From: Odiellus spinosus | Taxonomy: Eukaryota > Arthropoda > Arachnida > Opiliones > Phalangiidae | NCBI GenBank assembly: GCA_963920705.1 | Contig: OY987233.1 | Coordinates: 14,557,459-14,621,458, forward strand | Length of the DNA stretch: 64,000 bases | Direction of reading: 5' to 3' | The notes under the pieces: generated by a model | The model's input: the letters and a program-made list of their open reading frames with translations, nothing else | The model's database searches: none | Told to the model about the DNA's origin: nothing | Shown: positions 47,401 through 58,510 of the stretch, piece by piece | Position numbering within the stretch: position 1 is the stretch's first letter | Layout of the letters: each line of letters starts with the position of its first letter | Position numbers and translations under genes: made by a program

Positions 47401-50400
47401 ATTCTGGTATCATTTTCTAATTATATTTCATATTTTTGGTTATTTTTTTAATCTTATAATACTTTGAAATAATTTGGATAAATTTTGGTATATTTTTGAA
47501 TTTTTTGAAACGTTCGAGATTAATAGAAAACGTTCGAGATTAATAGAAAACGTTCGAGATTAATAGAAAACGTTCGAGATTAATAGAAAACGTTCGAGAT
47601 TAATAGAAAACGTTCGAGATTAATAGAAAACGTTCGAGATTAATAGAAAACGTTCGAGATTAATAGAAAACGTTCGAGAATTATAGAAAACGTTCGAGAA
47701 TTATAGAAAACGTTCGAGAATTATAGAAAACGTTCGAGAATTATAGAAAACGTTCGAGAATTATAGAAAACGTTCGAGAATTATAGAAAACGTTCGAGAA
47801 TTATAGAAAACGTTCGAGAATTATAGAAAACGTTCGAGAATTATAGAAAACGTTCGAGAATTATAGAAAACGTTCGAGATTAATAGAAAACGTTCGAGAT
47901 TAATAGAAAACGTTCGAGATTAATAGAAAACGTTCGAGATTAATAGAAAACGTTCGAGATTAATAGAAAACGTTCGAGATTAATAGAAAACGTTCGAGAT
48001 TAATAGAAAACGTTCGAGATTAATAGAAAACGTTCGAGGTTAATAGAAAACGTTCGAGGTTAATAGAAAACGTTCGAGGTTAATAGAAAACGTTCGAGGT
48101 TAATAGAAAACGTTCGAGGTTAATAGAAAACGTTCGAGGTTAATAGAAAACGTTCGAGGTTAATAGAAAACGTTCGAGGTTAATAGAAAACGTTCGAGGT
48201 TAATAGAAAACGTTCGAGGTTAATAGAAAACGTTCGAGGTTAATAGAAACGTTCGAGGTTAATAGAAAACGTTCGAGATTAATAGAAAACGTTCGAGATT
48301 AATAGAAAACGTTCGAGATTAATAGAAAACGTTCGAGATTAACAGAAAACGAAATTAGCTTACTTTTTTTCTCGTTGTTGAAAGTAAGACACAAATTGAG
48401 GCAATTCGGTGTTCAAATTGTAAGTGGTCGGCAGCCAATCAGGAGAGGAATTGAGCGTGTACGAGTTGATGATGCGAACTTTGTTGGCGGCTCGCCTCGC
48501 GATCCCCACCAACAGGTCTTTCACCGTGATTATGTGTTCAAACGGAAATTGATTGATCAATACTCCGGGAGAAGATTGACTCAAATCACTGCAACAATTA
48601 AATCAAGTTTTCAAGTTATTCTATTGGCTAACACACAATGACGCAAAGTAACAACAACAGAAACAATTGGAACAAATTTGACAAAAGATTAGGTGTCATA
48701 AAATGTTACAATATTTGGTTGCTGTTTAGTTAAATTAATTAAATATTAAGTTTTGGTTTTGATATTTACTAAGCCTTAATTGGTTTTGATATTTAATAAG
48801 CCTTAAAGGGAGAATGCAACCTAATTACAAGTGATTTTTTATCGATTCCTTAAACTAGAAATAAATTTATAACTTACCCTGAAAATAGGCTTAGCGGGAT
48901 TCATGGAGATCCTGAATCGCGTCCGTGTAAGGTCTAGCGACCAATGAGCAAAGGCCCGTCGTTCACGCGAGATCTCCACAAGACTTACGTCGCGCGCGAT
49001 TGGTCGCTAGACCTTACATGCGAGGAAATCAGGACCTCCATGAATCCCACTAAGCCTATTTTCAGGGTAAGTTTTAAATTTATTTCTAGTTTAATATTTG
49101 TTTGTAAATTTTTTCGCTAGTGGATTAGGCCTATTTAAACAATAAGGAATCGATAAAAAATCACTTGTTGTTAGGTTGCATCCTCCCTTTAATTGGTTTT
49201 GATATTTAATAAGCCTTAATTGGTTTTGATATTTATTAAGCCTTAATTGGTTTTGATATTTATTAAGCCTTAATTGGTTTTGATATTTATTAAGCCTTAA
49301 TTGGTTTTGATATTTATTAAGCCTCAATTGGTTTTGTAATTAATAATCCTTAATTGGTTTTGATATTTATTGAGTCTTAATTGGTTTTGATATTTAATAA
49401 GCCTTAATTGGTTTTGATATTTAATAAGCCTTAATTGGTTTTGATATTTAATAAGCCTTAATTGGTTTTGATATTTAATAAGCCTTAATTGGTTTTGATA
49501 TTTATTAAGCCTTGGTTCTCAATTAAATAAAAAGCTAAAACTTTGGTCATCTGCACTCATCACTGATTTTATTAAGGTGCTTAATTAAGTCTTGGTTTGC
49601 AATTAGTTAAAACATTATCTTCTACACTGAAATATATTAATTAAATAATATCCGTCATTTCATAATTAGACTTGGCCGCAATTAAATAGTTAAATTTGGT
49701 TACTATTAAAAATATTTTGGTTCGTGATTCGCTAAGCCTCCGTTCGTGATTTGCTAAGCCTCTGTTCGCGATTCACTTAGGAATCACTTAAGAAATAAGA
49801 TGAAATAGAATTTATTTGAACTTACTGATAATCTTTGAAGTGATAAGTTAACCAAAGAATATCGGCTTCTTTATCATTGTTAACAATTTGGAATGAGGGG
49901 TGTTTGAGATAATCACGTATCACTTTGTATCTGGCATAAACTTTCAATTTTCTAGTTGTCGGAACAGGTGGAATTTCCACACTTAAATCAGGAAGCGTTT
50001 CTTCGATTCTGCCACTCTGAAAAAAACTGAGATTAATTAATACAATGAATTTACTAAACTAAATTATTTACCCTAATAAAATCTTCACTGGGTTCGCTAA
50101 CGTTACAATCTACATGGCATAAATCTGCTTCTATCCAAGGTATTGACAAGGCTTTGCGAGTTAATTCATCTTTAGGTGGTCCTTCTAAATAATTTCGAGT
50201 AATTTCGCCTAGAATTAAGAAATTTGTCATTAAATAATGAATTTAAACAAGAAATATTTTAGTATACCTTCGTATGGAACGTCACGAATCGGAAAAAGTA
50301 AGGAATAAGAAATTTGGGCTGGAAGGAACAAAAATGGAACGACTCGGAAGTTCGGTTCGTCAGAATGTTGGATTCGAGATCCAAATTCGTCCATTATGTA

Positions 50401-52304
50401 CCAAATTGGTACGGCGTCTTCCGTTTCCTACAAAATAACAATGCTAAGGCTTAGGAACAGGTACAGAATCTAAACCAAGGGTTAAGACTTGAATAAGCCA
50501 AGGTATTAGGAACAAGATAGGATACAAAAAAGTCCCTTTTGAGTTTTGACAGGTTAAAATAAATTAGAGAGCCAAGGCTTGGGAAAGGGTAGAATTGAAA
50601 AAAGTTTTTTTTTTTCCTAATACTTAAACCCTTTACCCCAAGGACCATGGTTTGTCCATGGGCCAAGAAACGATAAATCCAGGACATGACTCTAGCGTCT
50701 ACTAAAAGAAACAGGCTACGTCATCACTGTACCGTGATGACGCGTTTTTTGGGTTCAAGTTTGTACAGTCAAAGCTATGGCGTTTTGGGAGCAAAGTGAC
50801 GTCATATGACGTCACACGCTGTACGAAGGCTGTTTGTTTGGCCAACCGAGAATTTTATTCCCTCAAACAGGGAAGAGTCATGTCCTGGATTTATCGTTTC
50901 TTGGCCCATGGTTTGTCTAATTTACTCTAGTTAAGTGTAAATTAGAAAAGCCAAGGCTTAGGAATAGAGAAGAAAGGCTTAGATTCTTTAAAGTAATTAA
51001 AATAGGGTATTTCTGTCCATAGTCGGAAATGACAATGCTTAGAATTTGGAAGAATCTTTATTTAAAGGACCCCTTTTAACCAGTGCTTACAGTAAATTAG
51101 AGAAGCCAAGGTTTATGGAAAAACATGTAGAATCTTAAAGACCCTTTTTTAACCAAGGAGGATTGGACTATTTATAGTAAATCTGACAAGCCAAGGCTTA
51201 GAGACAATTAAGTAGAATATTTAAAAAAAACTTTAAAAAACTTACAACAAAGGGTCCATTATAACTGTAACATTGATTAAACCTCCACATTTCTTTTAAA
51301 ACATCTTCAATAACATCATCTTCGGATCGATCCTCCAAGTCAACATCCATCAATTGTGCCATTCGCCCGACCAATTCGGGTATTTGGTGCAATTGCGTGC
51401 GAGCCTTATTAGCTCGATAAGTCCAAGCATGATCAATCAAATATATTCTTAAAAAATAAATAAACTGTTGGTTTAAAAATTTTAATTATAAATTTTGGTA
51501 AAAAAAATCTTAACTGTTCCCTATCGGTAGCGCTGACCCCTTGCTCATTAATAACAATAACTTTCCAAGCAGTCTTATTATCTTCTTCGTCACTTTCATC
51601 TTCGTATTCGATCTGCGCGAGACTAAACGTTTCTCCAGCATCAAAAATCTTAATAGATTAAAAAAACACATACTCTGTTAAAATTAAATCAGCGTGAAAC
51701 AAACTTGGCAAGCTCTGAACTTGACGAGTGACGACTAAAGTTTTCGCTGATATCGTAAATTTTTCGAGGTAGAGGGGGAAATAAAAGAAAACAGGCCCGT
51801 GACACCCTTTCCTTAGATCGCTACTTTGGAATTAACGATGGGCTAAGGTTCCAGAAATTTTTTTAAGCGTCTTTTTGAACTTTTAAAGAATCAACGTAAA
51901 AATAGATAAAGCGCTAGCTAATTATTTTCAAAGTGACAATCTAGATTAAGGATTCTGAGACGTAAATGGACCGCGAAAAAAGGAGTGATGTATTTATTTT
52001 TAGACGTGGGTTTGAGGGGTCTCTCTTAACTCCTCGAGTCTTTCAATCGACTCAACTCTAAAAGCTTAATATTATAGCCAAGGCTTAGAAATGACAGCGG
52101 CGCGTGTTTTACAAAACTTACCGTATCTTGAAGTTTCGTGAACAGATTTTTCCAGAATATTTCAGGGATTTGAGCAGATTCTAGCTGCGAACGGTGAAAT
52201 CTTTTAAAATTTAAAAATTCCGGGTCATCTTTATCTATCGAACAGTTTCTTAGCATCGTGGAAGAACGATGTATCAAAGTGCTCATCATCGTAGAGACTG
52301 CCAT
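41476..52304 (-). CDS. TTLL12: Tubulin-tyrosine-ligase-like protein 12
   Basis: Twelve coding exons (complement): 52122-52304, 51515-51648, 51246-51447, 50268-50427, 50072-50208, 49826-50016, 48364-48588, 47236-47347, 46161-46312, 45353-45500, 41714-41843, 41476-41630. All introns are GT-AG with consistent phases; the total is 642 residues against 644 in human. Landmarks: FDAGETFSL (exon 2), [10 protein letters not shown] (exon 3), [15 protein letters not shown] about 182-196, [15 protein letters not shown] about 396-410, [11 protein letters not shown] 417-427 at the ATP-site position, [12 protein letters not shown] 469-480, EKHFTVMNY in exon 10, KPPPLG in exon 11, and [10 protein letters not shown] 600-609. 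The N-terminal half is the SET-like region and the C-terminal half the TTL-like region. In vertebrates TTLL12 is regarded as a pseudoenzyme that binds tubulin and dampens innate RNA-sensing signals; KPWNLARS in place of a glycine-rich ligase loop fits loss of activity. The ATG at 52302-52304 is the first after an in-frame TGA in the 5' UTR. Introns hold several MITEs and minisatellites. Confidence 0.97.
41850..43505. repeat. Minisatellite, 21 bp unit, about 78 copies, in TTLL12 intron 11
   Basis: AAGATTTATACTCAGTTAAAT repeats almost without change. Variants (AATGAG, AAGAAG, ACATAAG, ATATTCAG) occur in runs of one to five. It ends about 7 bp from the exon 11 acceptor at 41844. In the transcript each unit reads ATTTAACTGAGTATAAATCT, giving a TTAAC branch-site-like word every 21 bases. 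Because 21 is a multiple of three, both strands have open frames of more than 500 codons, which are artefacts. Confidence 0.97.
43506..43795. repeat. Minisatellite, 19 bp unit, about 15 copies
   Basis: AAGATTTATACTCATAACT is the 21 bp unit with its tail replaced (CAGTTAAAT to CATAACT), so it is a derived subfamily abutting the main array. Confidence 0.95.
43800..44480. repeat. Minisatellite, 30 bp unit, about 22 copies
   Basis: ATTCAATTAAATTTGATAAA followed by ATTAAATAGT repeats at exactly two units per 60 bases with almost no variation. It lies in TTLL12 intron 11. Confidence 0.97.
44481..45300. repeat. Mixed ATTCAATTAAATT repeats
   Basis: Units sharing GGATTCAATTAAATT continue from the 30 bp array but change tail several times: TAATCCGACTAAATTAAATA (about 31 bp), TAAAAA (about 20 bp, 44800-45060), GTGTAATTAAATA, and TAATCTAAATTAAATA (about 30 bp). 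The array ends about 50 bp before the exon 10 donor. Confidence 0.9.
45501..46160. other. TTLL12 intron 9
   Basis: Unique intron sequence lies between coding exons 9 and 10. No repeat or separate gene is recognised. Confidence 0.7.
46578..47006. mobile_element. hAT-like MITE rich in TCGAGT words, copy 2
   Basis: The ends CAGGCCTGTGCGAGT and ACTCGCACAGGCCTG are inverted repeats, flanked by an exact 8 bp duplication AGTTTTTT (46570-46577 and 47007-47014). An 8 bp duplication with CAG-type ends is the hAT pattern. It is inverted relative to the copy at 24116 and lies in TTLL12 intron 8. A 112-codon open frame crossing its right end is chance. Confidence 0.93.
47505..48351. repeat. Minisatellite, 20 bp unit, about 42 copies, in TTLL12 intron 7
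   Basis: AAAACGTTCGAGATTAATAG repeats. Three variants form contiguous blocks in the order GAGATTAAT x8, GAGAATTAT x10, GAGATTAAT x8, GAGGTTAAT x12, GAGATTAAT x4. The array starts about 12 bases inside the exon 7 donor (intron begins at 48363). Confidence 0.97.
48755..49515. repeat. Minisatellite, 27 bp unit, split by a MITE
   Basis: TTGGTTTTGATATTTATTAA plus GCCTTAA repeats about 14 times, two copies before and the rest after the MITE at 48807-49188. AATAAG and ATTAAG variants form blocks. It lies in TTLL12 intron 6. Confidence 0.93.
48807..49188. mobile_element. TTAA-targeting MITE, intact copy
   Basis: The ends AGGGAGAATGCAACC and GGTTGCATCCTCCCT are flanked by TTAA at 48803 and 49189. 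The insertion sits inside a 27 bp minisatellite whose unit contains GCCTTAATTGG, so the empty site is known and exactly TTAA is duplicated. The interior folds into a hairpin around GGTCTAGCGACCAATGAG. It is the same family as 2688-4186. Confidence 0.95.
50657..50910. mobile_element. MITE in TTLL12 intron 3
   Basis: The inverted ends start CATGGGCCAAGAAACGATAA and extend through GGACATGACTCT (about 37 bp, perfect). GTTTGTC flanks both sides (50650-50656 and 50911-50917), a 7-8 bp target duplication. The interior includes two GTGATGAC/GTGACGTCA patches. The family is uncertain; an 8 bp duplication would suit hAT or P. Confidence 0.9.
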
Positions 52305-52360
52305 TTCCCGTCGTCTGCTAAGATTTCGTCGGTTCCAGAGCCCAGAGTCTCAGACAGTCT
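52305..52360 (-). other. TTLL12: TTLL12 5' UTR part of exon, with upstream acceptor
   Basis: A poly(T) tract ending TTTCAG directly precedes 52360, so this 56-base leader probably begins at a 3' splice site and at least one non-coding exon lies upstream. An in-frame TGA lies in the leader before the ATG. No promoter could be identified. Confidence 0.65.
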
Positions 52361-53111
52361 CTGAAAAAAAAAAAAAATCTTACATAACAATTGTCCAATT
52401 AGACTTTCACTAACGAAACATTATAGGAAATTTTAAAAATATACGGGACAAGGGCTTTCAATTATTGTACAATTGTCCAGTGATCCCCTTGAAATATATA
52501 TTTATTATTCCTAACCAAAACGTTATCGGCGAAAATGTTTTTCCGTAAGGAAGGGATACCACCTTAGCAGACAGCTTTCGGAGGCAAGTAGGGTTTTACT
52601 GTTTTAGGACATTTTGTGCGACGAGCGGTGCTTATATCCGTCCCTGAGAAGCAATGAAAAATAAAATAAAATATGACATTTTTGATCATATACAAAATAT
52701 GGCGGCTATTTTAAACTATATAAACAATTAGCCGTGAGCTTTTGGTAACAAAGTAGCCGCTAGAGAGGTAATCCACCTTAATTTGGATCATTCTACTACC
52801 TTTTACGGTAGATACAAACACATTAAAATTAGTTTAATAATTTAAGCCTCAAAATTTAGCACCATTTGAAAATTAATATTTCCTGTATAACCTTTATCTC
52901 TGCCTTTATGTGTCAAATCGTAGGAACTAGGCATGGAATAGTTACGTTTTAGTGACGTTGTTGACGTCATATCTTAGCCCCTCCCAGTGGCAAAATCTAA
53001 TTTTTAATAACTACGTGTTGTAGCCCTCAAGCCCTATTGAAAAATCCACACTATTTTCGAGTCATCCAATCTACGCTAAGCCTAACGAAACACATAAAGG
53101 GAATTATCTAG
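52361..53111. other. Intergenic or TTLL12 5' intron
   Basis: No coding or repeat is recognised. A TTLL12 first exon and promoter may lie here or further up. Confidence 0.45.
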
Positions 53112-53418
53112 AGTCCGAACCAAGAAGGATCAGATAAGGAGAGGAAAAGTGGGGCTGCGTTGAGTTAGAGAGAGAAGAGCCAACCTCCCACTCGGGTGGA
53201 AAGGGGGATAGGAAATTCTCGAGGTAAACTGTTGTCACGTGGTCGCTATCTAGCGCGTCTCTTAAAGGATTCGTTTACCCACGTGGCAACAATTTACCAC
53301 GAAGCATCTCTACCCCCGTCTGTCCCCCGTTCTCCCAGAGTGGGAGTTTGGGCCGACGCAGTAGGAGCCGCGCCGTTCCCACTTTTCCTCTCCTTATCTG
53401 ATCCTTCTTGTCCGAACT
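53112..53418. mobile_element. MITE-like inverted repeat element
   Basis: Inverted ends of about 40 bp: AGTCCGAACCAAGAAGGATC and AGATAAGGAGAGGAAAAGTG face their complements near 53379-53418. The interior is GC-rich with internal mirror words (GTCACGTGG and CCACGTGGC). No target duplication is visible. Confidence 0.8.
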
Positions 53419-54127
53419 GAACTTTCTTTTCTTTTCTTTTTCGGTTTGTGTTTAGAGCTAGGGCCATGAGGCCATGACAGCTCTTGAAGTTAAGTTAGAT
53501 TAAGTTAATAATTAGGTTAAGTTAGATTAAGTTAAAAATTAGGTTAAGCTAAATTGAGTTAATATTTAGATTAAGTTAAATGGGGTTAATATTACTTAGA
53601 AAAATGTTGTTTAAGCTTAAGTTTAAATGTTTAAGAGAGGGAGAGTTAACTTGTACAGTAGACAGTGGGACTCTTACGAAGACGTGGATAGATTGTCCTT
53701 TTGGTAAAATATTCATTGGCTACCTTCCATTCGGGGAAGAAAAATGGGACGAAATGTCGCGTTGGGAAGAAGGATGGTATTCCAGAGAGGCAAAAGGGAT
53801 AGAAAGAATCGTGGTTCATTCCCCCTATCAGATGAAACACATTTTCTAGTTTAATAAAACCAGGGCAGAGTTACCGGTCGCTCTATGGAAGCTGTATTTA
53901 ATCAAAACCGGCAAAAAGTCTTTATTCATTTCTTAAGCTTCTAGCATTATAAGTAATTAATATCATTTGACTTTATAAATTTTTCGGTTCTTTTATGATA
54001 ATTTACTAATTGTCACTAAACCACGGAGTGACGTAGAAAAAATAAGAGAGGGAGAGGCAGCCAGATTGTTTTTGGAAGCGACTAATTTCTGGACCACCTT
54101 TAATTCCCCCCCCCCTTTACCTCCAAG
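53419..54127. other. Intergenic stretch
   Basis: Short GTTAAGTTAGATTAA repeats lie at 53490-53580. Overlapping open frames on both strands at 53580-53849 show no recognisable family. Confidence 0.45.
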
Positions 54128-54285
54128 TAATAGCCTTAAAGGCCTAGGATTACTTCTGCCTGTCACTCTGGAAACAAACTCGCCCTCCATGTTTTATCTT
54201 GCCTTGCTCCCCAGTACGGAGCTCAGAAGGTGAGCCCACTTCCAGTGAAACAGGCAGAAAAAATTGTAGGCCTTTAAGGGGAAAT
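54128..54285. mobile_element. Short imperfect inverted repeat, possible MITE
   Basis: CCTTAAAGGCCTAG..CTTCTGCCTGTCACT faces AGTGAAACAGGCAGAA..GTAGGCCTTTAAGG. It is about 155 bp with imperfect arms of about 40 bp and no clear duplication. Confidence 0.5.
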
Positions 54286-54381
54286 TTCTATCAATGGTGA
54301 GATATTAATAACAATCTTAGAAAAACCGGTTTTTCTATAAAAACTAGAATACTAAGATTGAAATACTAAAATTGAATTAAA

Positions 54382-54877
54382 GTGAGGCTGTCACAATGGA
54401 TTATATTTTTGGTGTTTTCATACTATTAAAAACCAATATTTAATATTTAACACCTGCGGGTTGAGGCATAGGAAAGAAAATTCAAAAATTGCAATGCCAA
54501 AAACATAGATTAAGACTGATGACGTAGTTTGATTTCGGAATGCAATTAACGATACTTTTCATACGAAAGTTATATTTTTCTGGATCAAAAATACATCTTC
54601 ACGAAGAAGATCGTGCGAAATCGTTATTCACATCACGGATTCACGTGATAATCAGAACGCGTGAGAATTAACTGTAGGAAACAGTGATGACGTAGTATCG
54701 CTGGGAATTTTATATTTTTAAGAAAATCAAGATGGCGATTTTAAAATATTTTTACTGTTGCTGTAATTTTTTGCTATTGCATATTAATATGTATATATAT
54801 TGAATCGTTTAACTATCTTTCCGAAAATGCTACCCAATTTCCATGTAAAGTTCGTGAAAATCCGTGAATGCCTCAAT
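54382..54877 (+). mobile_element. TTAA-type MITE, AGTGAGGC family, copy 4 (best ends)
   Basis: TTAA at 54378-54381 and 54878-54881 flanks AGTGAGGCTGTCAC on the left and GTGAATGCCTCAAT on the right. It shares TGATGACGTAGTATCGCTGG, AATTAACTGTAGG and CTTTCCGAAAATGCTA with copies near 14494, 16005 and 20276, and is longer on the left than they are. Confidence 0.85.
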
Positions 54878-54881
54878 TTAA

Positions 54882-55540
54882 TTTAGATTGTATAAAAAGC
54901 TACAATACATAATTAAAAATTATAAAATTGATATATACAAATAAAACGAATTTTTAAAAAACATTCCAGGGTATTATCTTTTGTAGAAATTGTTAACCCT
55001 ACCTTAAAACGCTTCTTTATCTCCTAGACTGCTAATACAATAGTTTTAAAGCTGAAGTCCGGAGACACGGTGAATTATACGGCGTAGTCTAGATTGAGCC
55101 TAAGCTTTATTTTCTATTTTTAAATTCCCTCCCGATGCGGAGCTTAACAAATTTTTAACTCCCGTGGAACTCTTCGAATTAAAACGGTAACTAGGACTAG
55201 GCTGCTTTAAAACTGGTGGAAACTTTTAGTGGGGGACCACCTCTATATGACTAAAAATCCCAAAGCCCATTGACTCTCTGAAAAGAAGGGACGGGATTAG
55301 AACGAACCCTAGCGTCTAATTTCAAAACTAAAGAGAATTGAAATATTTTACATTCCAAAGCAAGCGAGGTTTTGTTAGAACTGAAAATAAAAAAATAAAT
55401 AAAAACTAATGATACAGCTATACAAAGATTAACAACCTTAGTAAAGACTGAGATTCCAATTAGAAAATCGGTTTCTCTGCAAATGACATATTTATAAAGG
55501 TTGTAATTGAATATATACATAGTCAAGAAGCATATGGTTG
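54882..55540. other. Intergenic AT-rich stretch
   Basis: No gene is supported. A 91-codon open frame at 55251-55526 has no recognisable domain. Confidence 0.45.
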
Positions 55541-55544
55541 GTTC

Positions 55545-57020
55545 GATAAGATACTGGTTCGTAGGTTAAATATGGTACAAAATCATTTGTTCCGAAAAAA
55601 GTATGGTTTGAAACATATACTTCGAATGATACCGTGCTTCGAAATCACATGGTACGACATTATTTGCTTCGAAATCACGCTATGGTTCGAAAGCATTTGG
55701 TACTAAAGCACGCTATGGTTCGAAAGCATTTGGTACTAAAGCACGCTATGGTTCGAAAGCATTTGGTACTAAGCACGCTATGGTTCGAAAGCATTTGGTA
55801 CTAAAGCACGCTATGGTTCGAAAGCATTTGGTACTAAAGCACGCTATGGTTCGAAAGCATTTGGTACTAAAGCACGCTATGGTTCGAAAGCATTTGGTAC
55901 TAAAGCACGCTATGGTTCGAAAGCATTTGGTACTAAAGCACGCTATGGTTCGAAAGCATTTGGTACTAAAACACGCTATGGTTCGAAAGCATTTGGTACT
56001 AAAGCACGCTATGGTTCGAAAGCATTTGGTACTATAAAGCACGCTACGGTTCGAAAGCATTTGGTACTATAAAGCACGCTACGGTTCGAAAGCATTTGGT
56101 ACTAAAGCACGCTATGGTTCGAAAGCATTTGGTACTAAAGCACGCTATGGTTCGAAAGCATTTGGTACTAAAGCACGCTATGGTTCGAAAGCATTTGGTA
56201 CTAAAGCACGCTATGGTTCGAAAGCATTTGGTACTAAAGCACGCTATGGTTCGAAAGCATTTGATACTAAAGCACGCTATGGTTCGAAAGCATTTGGTAT
56301 TAAAGCACGCTATGGTTCGAAAGCATTTGGTACTAAAGCACGCTATGGTTCGAAAGCATTTGGTACTAAAGCACGCTATGGTTCGAAAGCATTTGGTACT
56401 AAAGCACGCTATGGTTCGAAAGCATTTGGTACTAAAGCACGCTATGGTTCGAAAGCATTTGGTACAAAAGCACGCTATGGTTCGAAAGCATTTGGTACTA
56501 AAGCACGCTATGGTTCGAAAGCATTTGGTACTAAAGCACGCTATGGTTCGAAAGCATTTGGTACTAAAGCACGCTATGGTTCGAAAGCATTTGGTACTAA
56601 AGCACGCTATGGTTCGAAAGCATTTGGTACTAAAGCACGATATGGTTCGAAAGCATTTGGTACTAAAGGAAAAGGCTCGAAACATTCAGAAAGCAAAATG
56701 CTCGAAACATTTAGAAAGCATATGGCTCGAAAAACTTTGGTACGAAAGCATTATTGTTCGAATTAAGCCTAATTTGGTACTATACATATTTCGAAAGCGC
56801 ATGGTTCGAAAACATGGTTAGAAATAATATGATACTAAGCATATGGTTCGAAAGCATGGTTAAATAATATGATTCTAAGCACATGGTTCGAAAGAATTAG
56901 GTTCGAAAGTATACATGATGAAAGAATTAGGATCGAAAGTATACATGGTGAAAGAATTAGGTTCGAAAGCATTTGTTTCGAAAACACATGGTTCAAGATC
57001 ACATGGTTCGAAATAATACG
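55545..57020. repeat. Minisatellite, 33 bp unit, about 31 regular copies plus degenerate flanks
   Basis: GCACGCTATGGTTCGAAAGC followed by ATTTGGTACTAAA repeats in the core (55700-56660). Flanks to 55545 and 57020 keep only ATGGTTCGAAA words. The period is a multiple of three, so both strands are open for up to about 240 codons; this is an artefact. Confidence 0.95.
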
Positions 57021-58145
57021 TATAATCCCCTTAGAATGTTAAAACTAAAAGAAGAAATTGTTTTCAACATCAAAGTTTTTTTATTTTTAAATTCCGGTAT
57101 AAAACACTGAAAAACATTGACATTTGGTTTGTATTATAGGTACCTTTTTCGTTTTATTTATTATGTAATTTAAATCTTAAATTTAAAAACAAATTGTTGC
57201 GTCTTTCTAAAATTGACCTACTATTTAAATAGAATTTCAAATTTTAATATTACAAAAAATTCTTACGCCTGTTGCGCTTTCATTTTTCCCAAAATTTGAT
57301 AATAAATGAAGGAAAGGTTTTAAAGTATACATTATTTAAGAAATATTTAAGAATATATTTTATCATAACTGGTACGATTTTTAATTTTGCCAAAATGGGG
57401 TCCTCTATTAAATATTATTAAGGAAGTACCCCATCTTGGCTATAACTTCGTATTCAAATTTAAGTTTCGTAAGGTAAAAATAAAAAAACAAAACATTTAA
57501 AATAAGAACGGTGAGTGACTTAAGAATGAAGTATTATTTGAAGGGTCCAATAAAATTATTACTTATAAACATTTATTTAGAGCTTAAGAAGAAATTCAAA
57601 ATGAAACAAATTTCGTTAAAATCGGAGCATAAATAAGAAAACCGCAATTTTTTAATATTTTAAATATTTCATCATGACGTCACGTTGTAATATAACTTTG
57701 TTATTTATGGTCCGATTACAACGCGGTTAATTTAATTTCAAAGCTCTTTTCAAGATGAATCCAAATATGTAATTAGAAATCACTTAGGTACGAAGCAAGC
57801 AGAGGATTTAGCTGCCCCCTGATTGGCTAATACGATACCTTCTCCCTTCCGATTGGTCCATTGTTAAACATGTTAAATTTTTTTTTTTTTTTTAATTTTT
57901 AAAGAATATAAATTTAAAACCAATATGTATTTAGAATATATTTCTTCCACGTTATGCTTTTAGGGTAAAAATTTGGGTGGTCTATATTTACTAAATATTT
58001 TAGATTAGCGATGACAATATCATTTAAGTTTCTTGACACTTAATTTTGGGGATTTGTTTTTAAAAACTACATTTTTACGACTATATATTCCTTAGTACAA
58101 TTATTTAATCCACGCCATTTCCCCATTGCCACTTAAAATGCAAAA
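57021..58145. other. Intergenic stretch
   Basis: Nothing is recognised apart from AT-rich runs. Confidence 0.45.
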
Positions 58146-58510
58146 TCCCTGGTCTAGATAGAAACACCAGACAACTTTCTATTGGCCGATAGAAACACCA
58201 GACAAATTTCTATTGGCCGATAGAAACATCAGACAAATTTCTATTGGCCGATAGAAACACCAGACAAATTTCTATTGGCCGAAAGAAATATCAAACAAAA
58301 TTCCTATTGGCCAATACAAATATCGGCCAAATATCTGTTGGCTTATACAAATATAGGCCAACTTTCTATCGGTCGATAAAAAAATCGGCCAAATTTCTGT
58401 TGGTCGATAGAAATATCGTACCAATTTCTATTGGCCGATCGAAATATTGGACCAATCCTATTGGCTGATATAAAAACGGACAAATACTACTGGCTGATAC
58501 AAATATCGGA
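58146..58510. repeat. Minisatellite, about 30 bp unit, about 12 copies, degenerate
   Basis: TTCTATTGGCCGATAGAAAC followed by ACCAGACAAA repeats; copies diverge towards the 3' side (ATATCGGCCAA, ATATCGTACC). Each unit contains the palindromic word TTGGCCGATAG. Confidence 0.88.

Noticed and set aside
53580-53849. 89-codon + strand open frame with an overlapping - strand frame
   Set aside because: No homology recognised, no splice context, and it lies between MITEs.
55746-56821. Repeat proteins KCFRTIACFST (-) and VRKHLVLKHAM (+)
   Set aside because: A 33 bp minisatellite is open on both strands; no flanking exon or homology is seen.
55545-57020. tRNA T-loop-like words GGTTCGAAA
   Set aside because: They are part of the 33 bp minisatellite; no acceptor stem, D-arm or anticodon arm fits around them.
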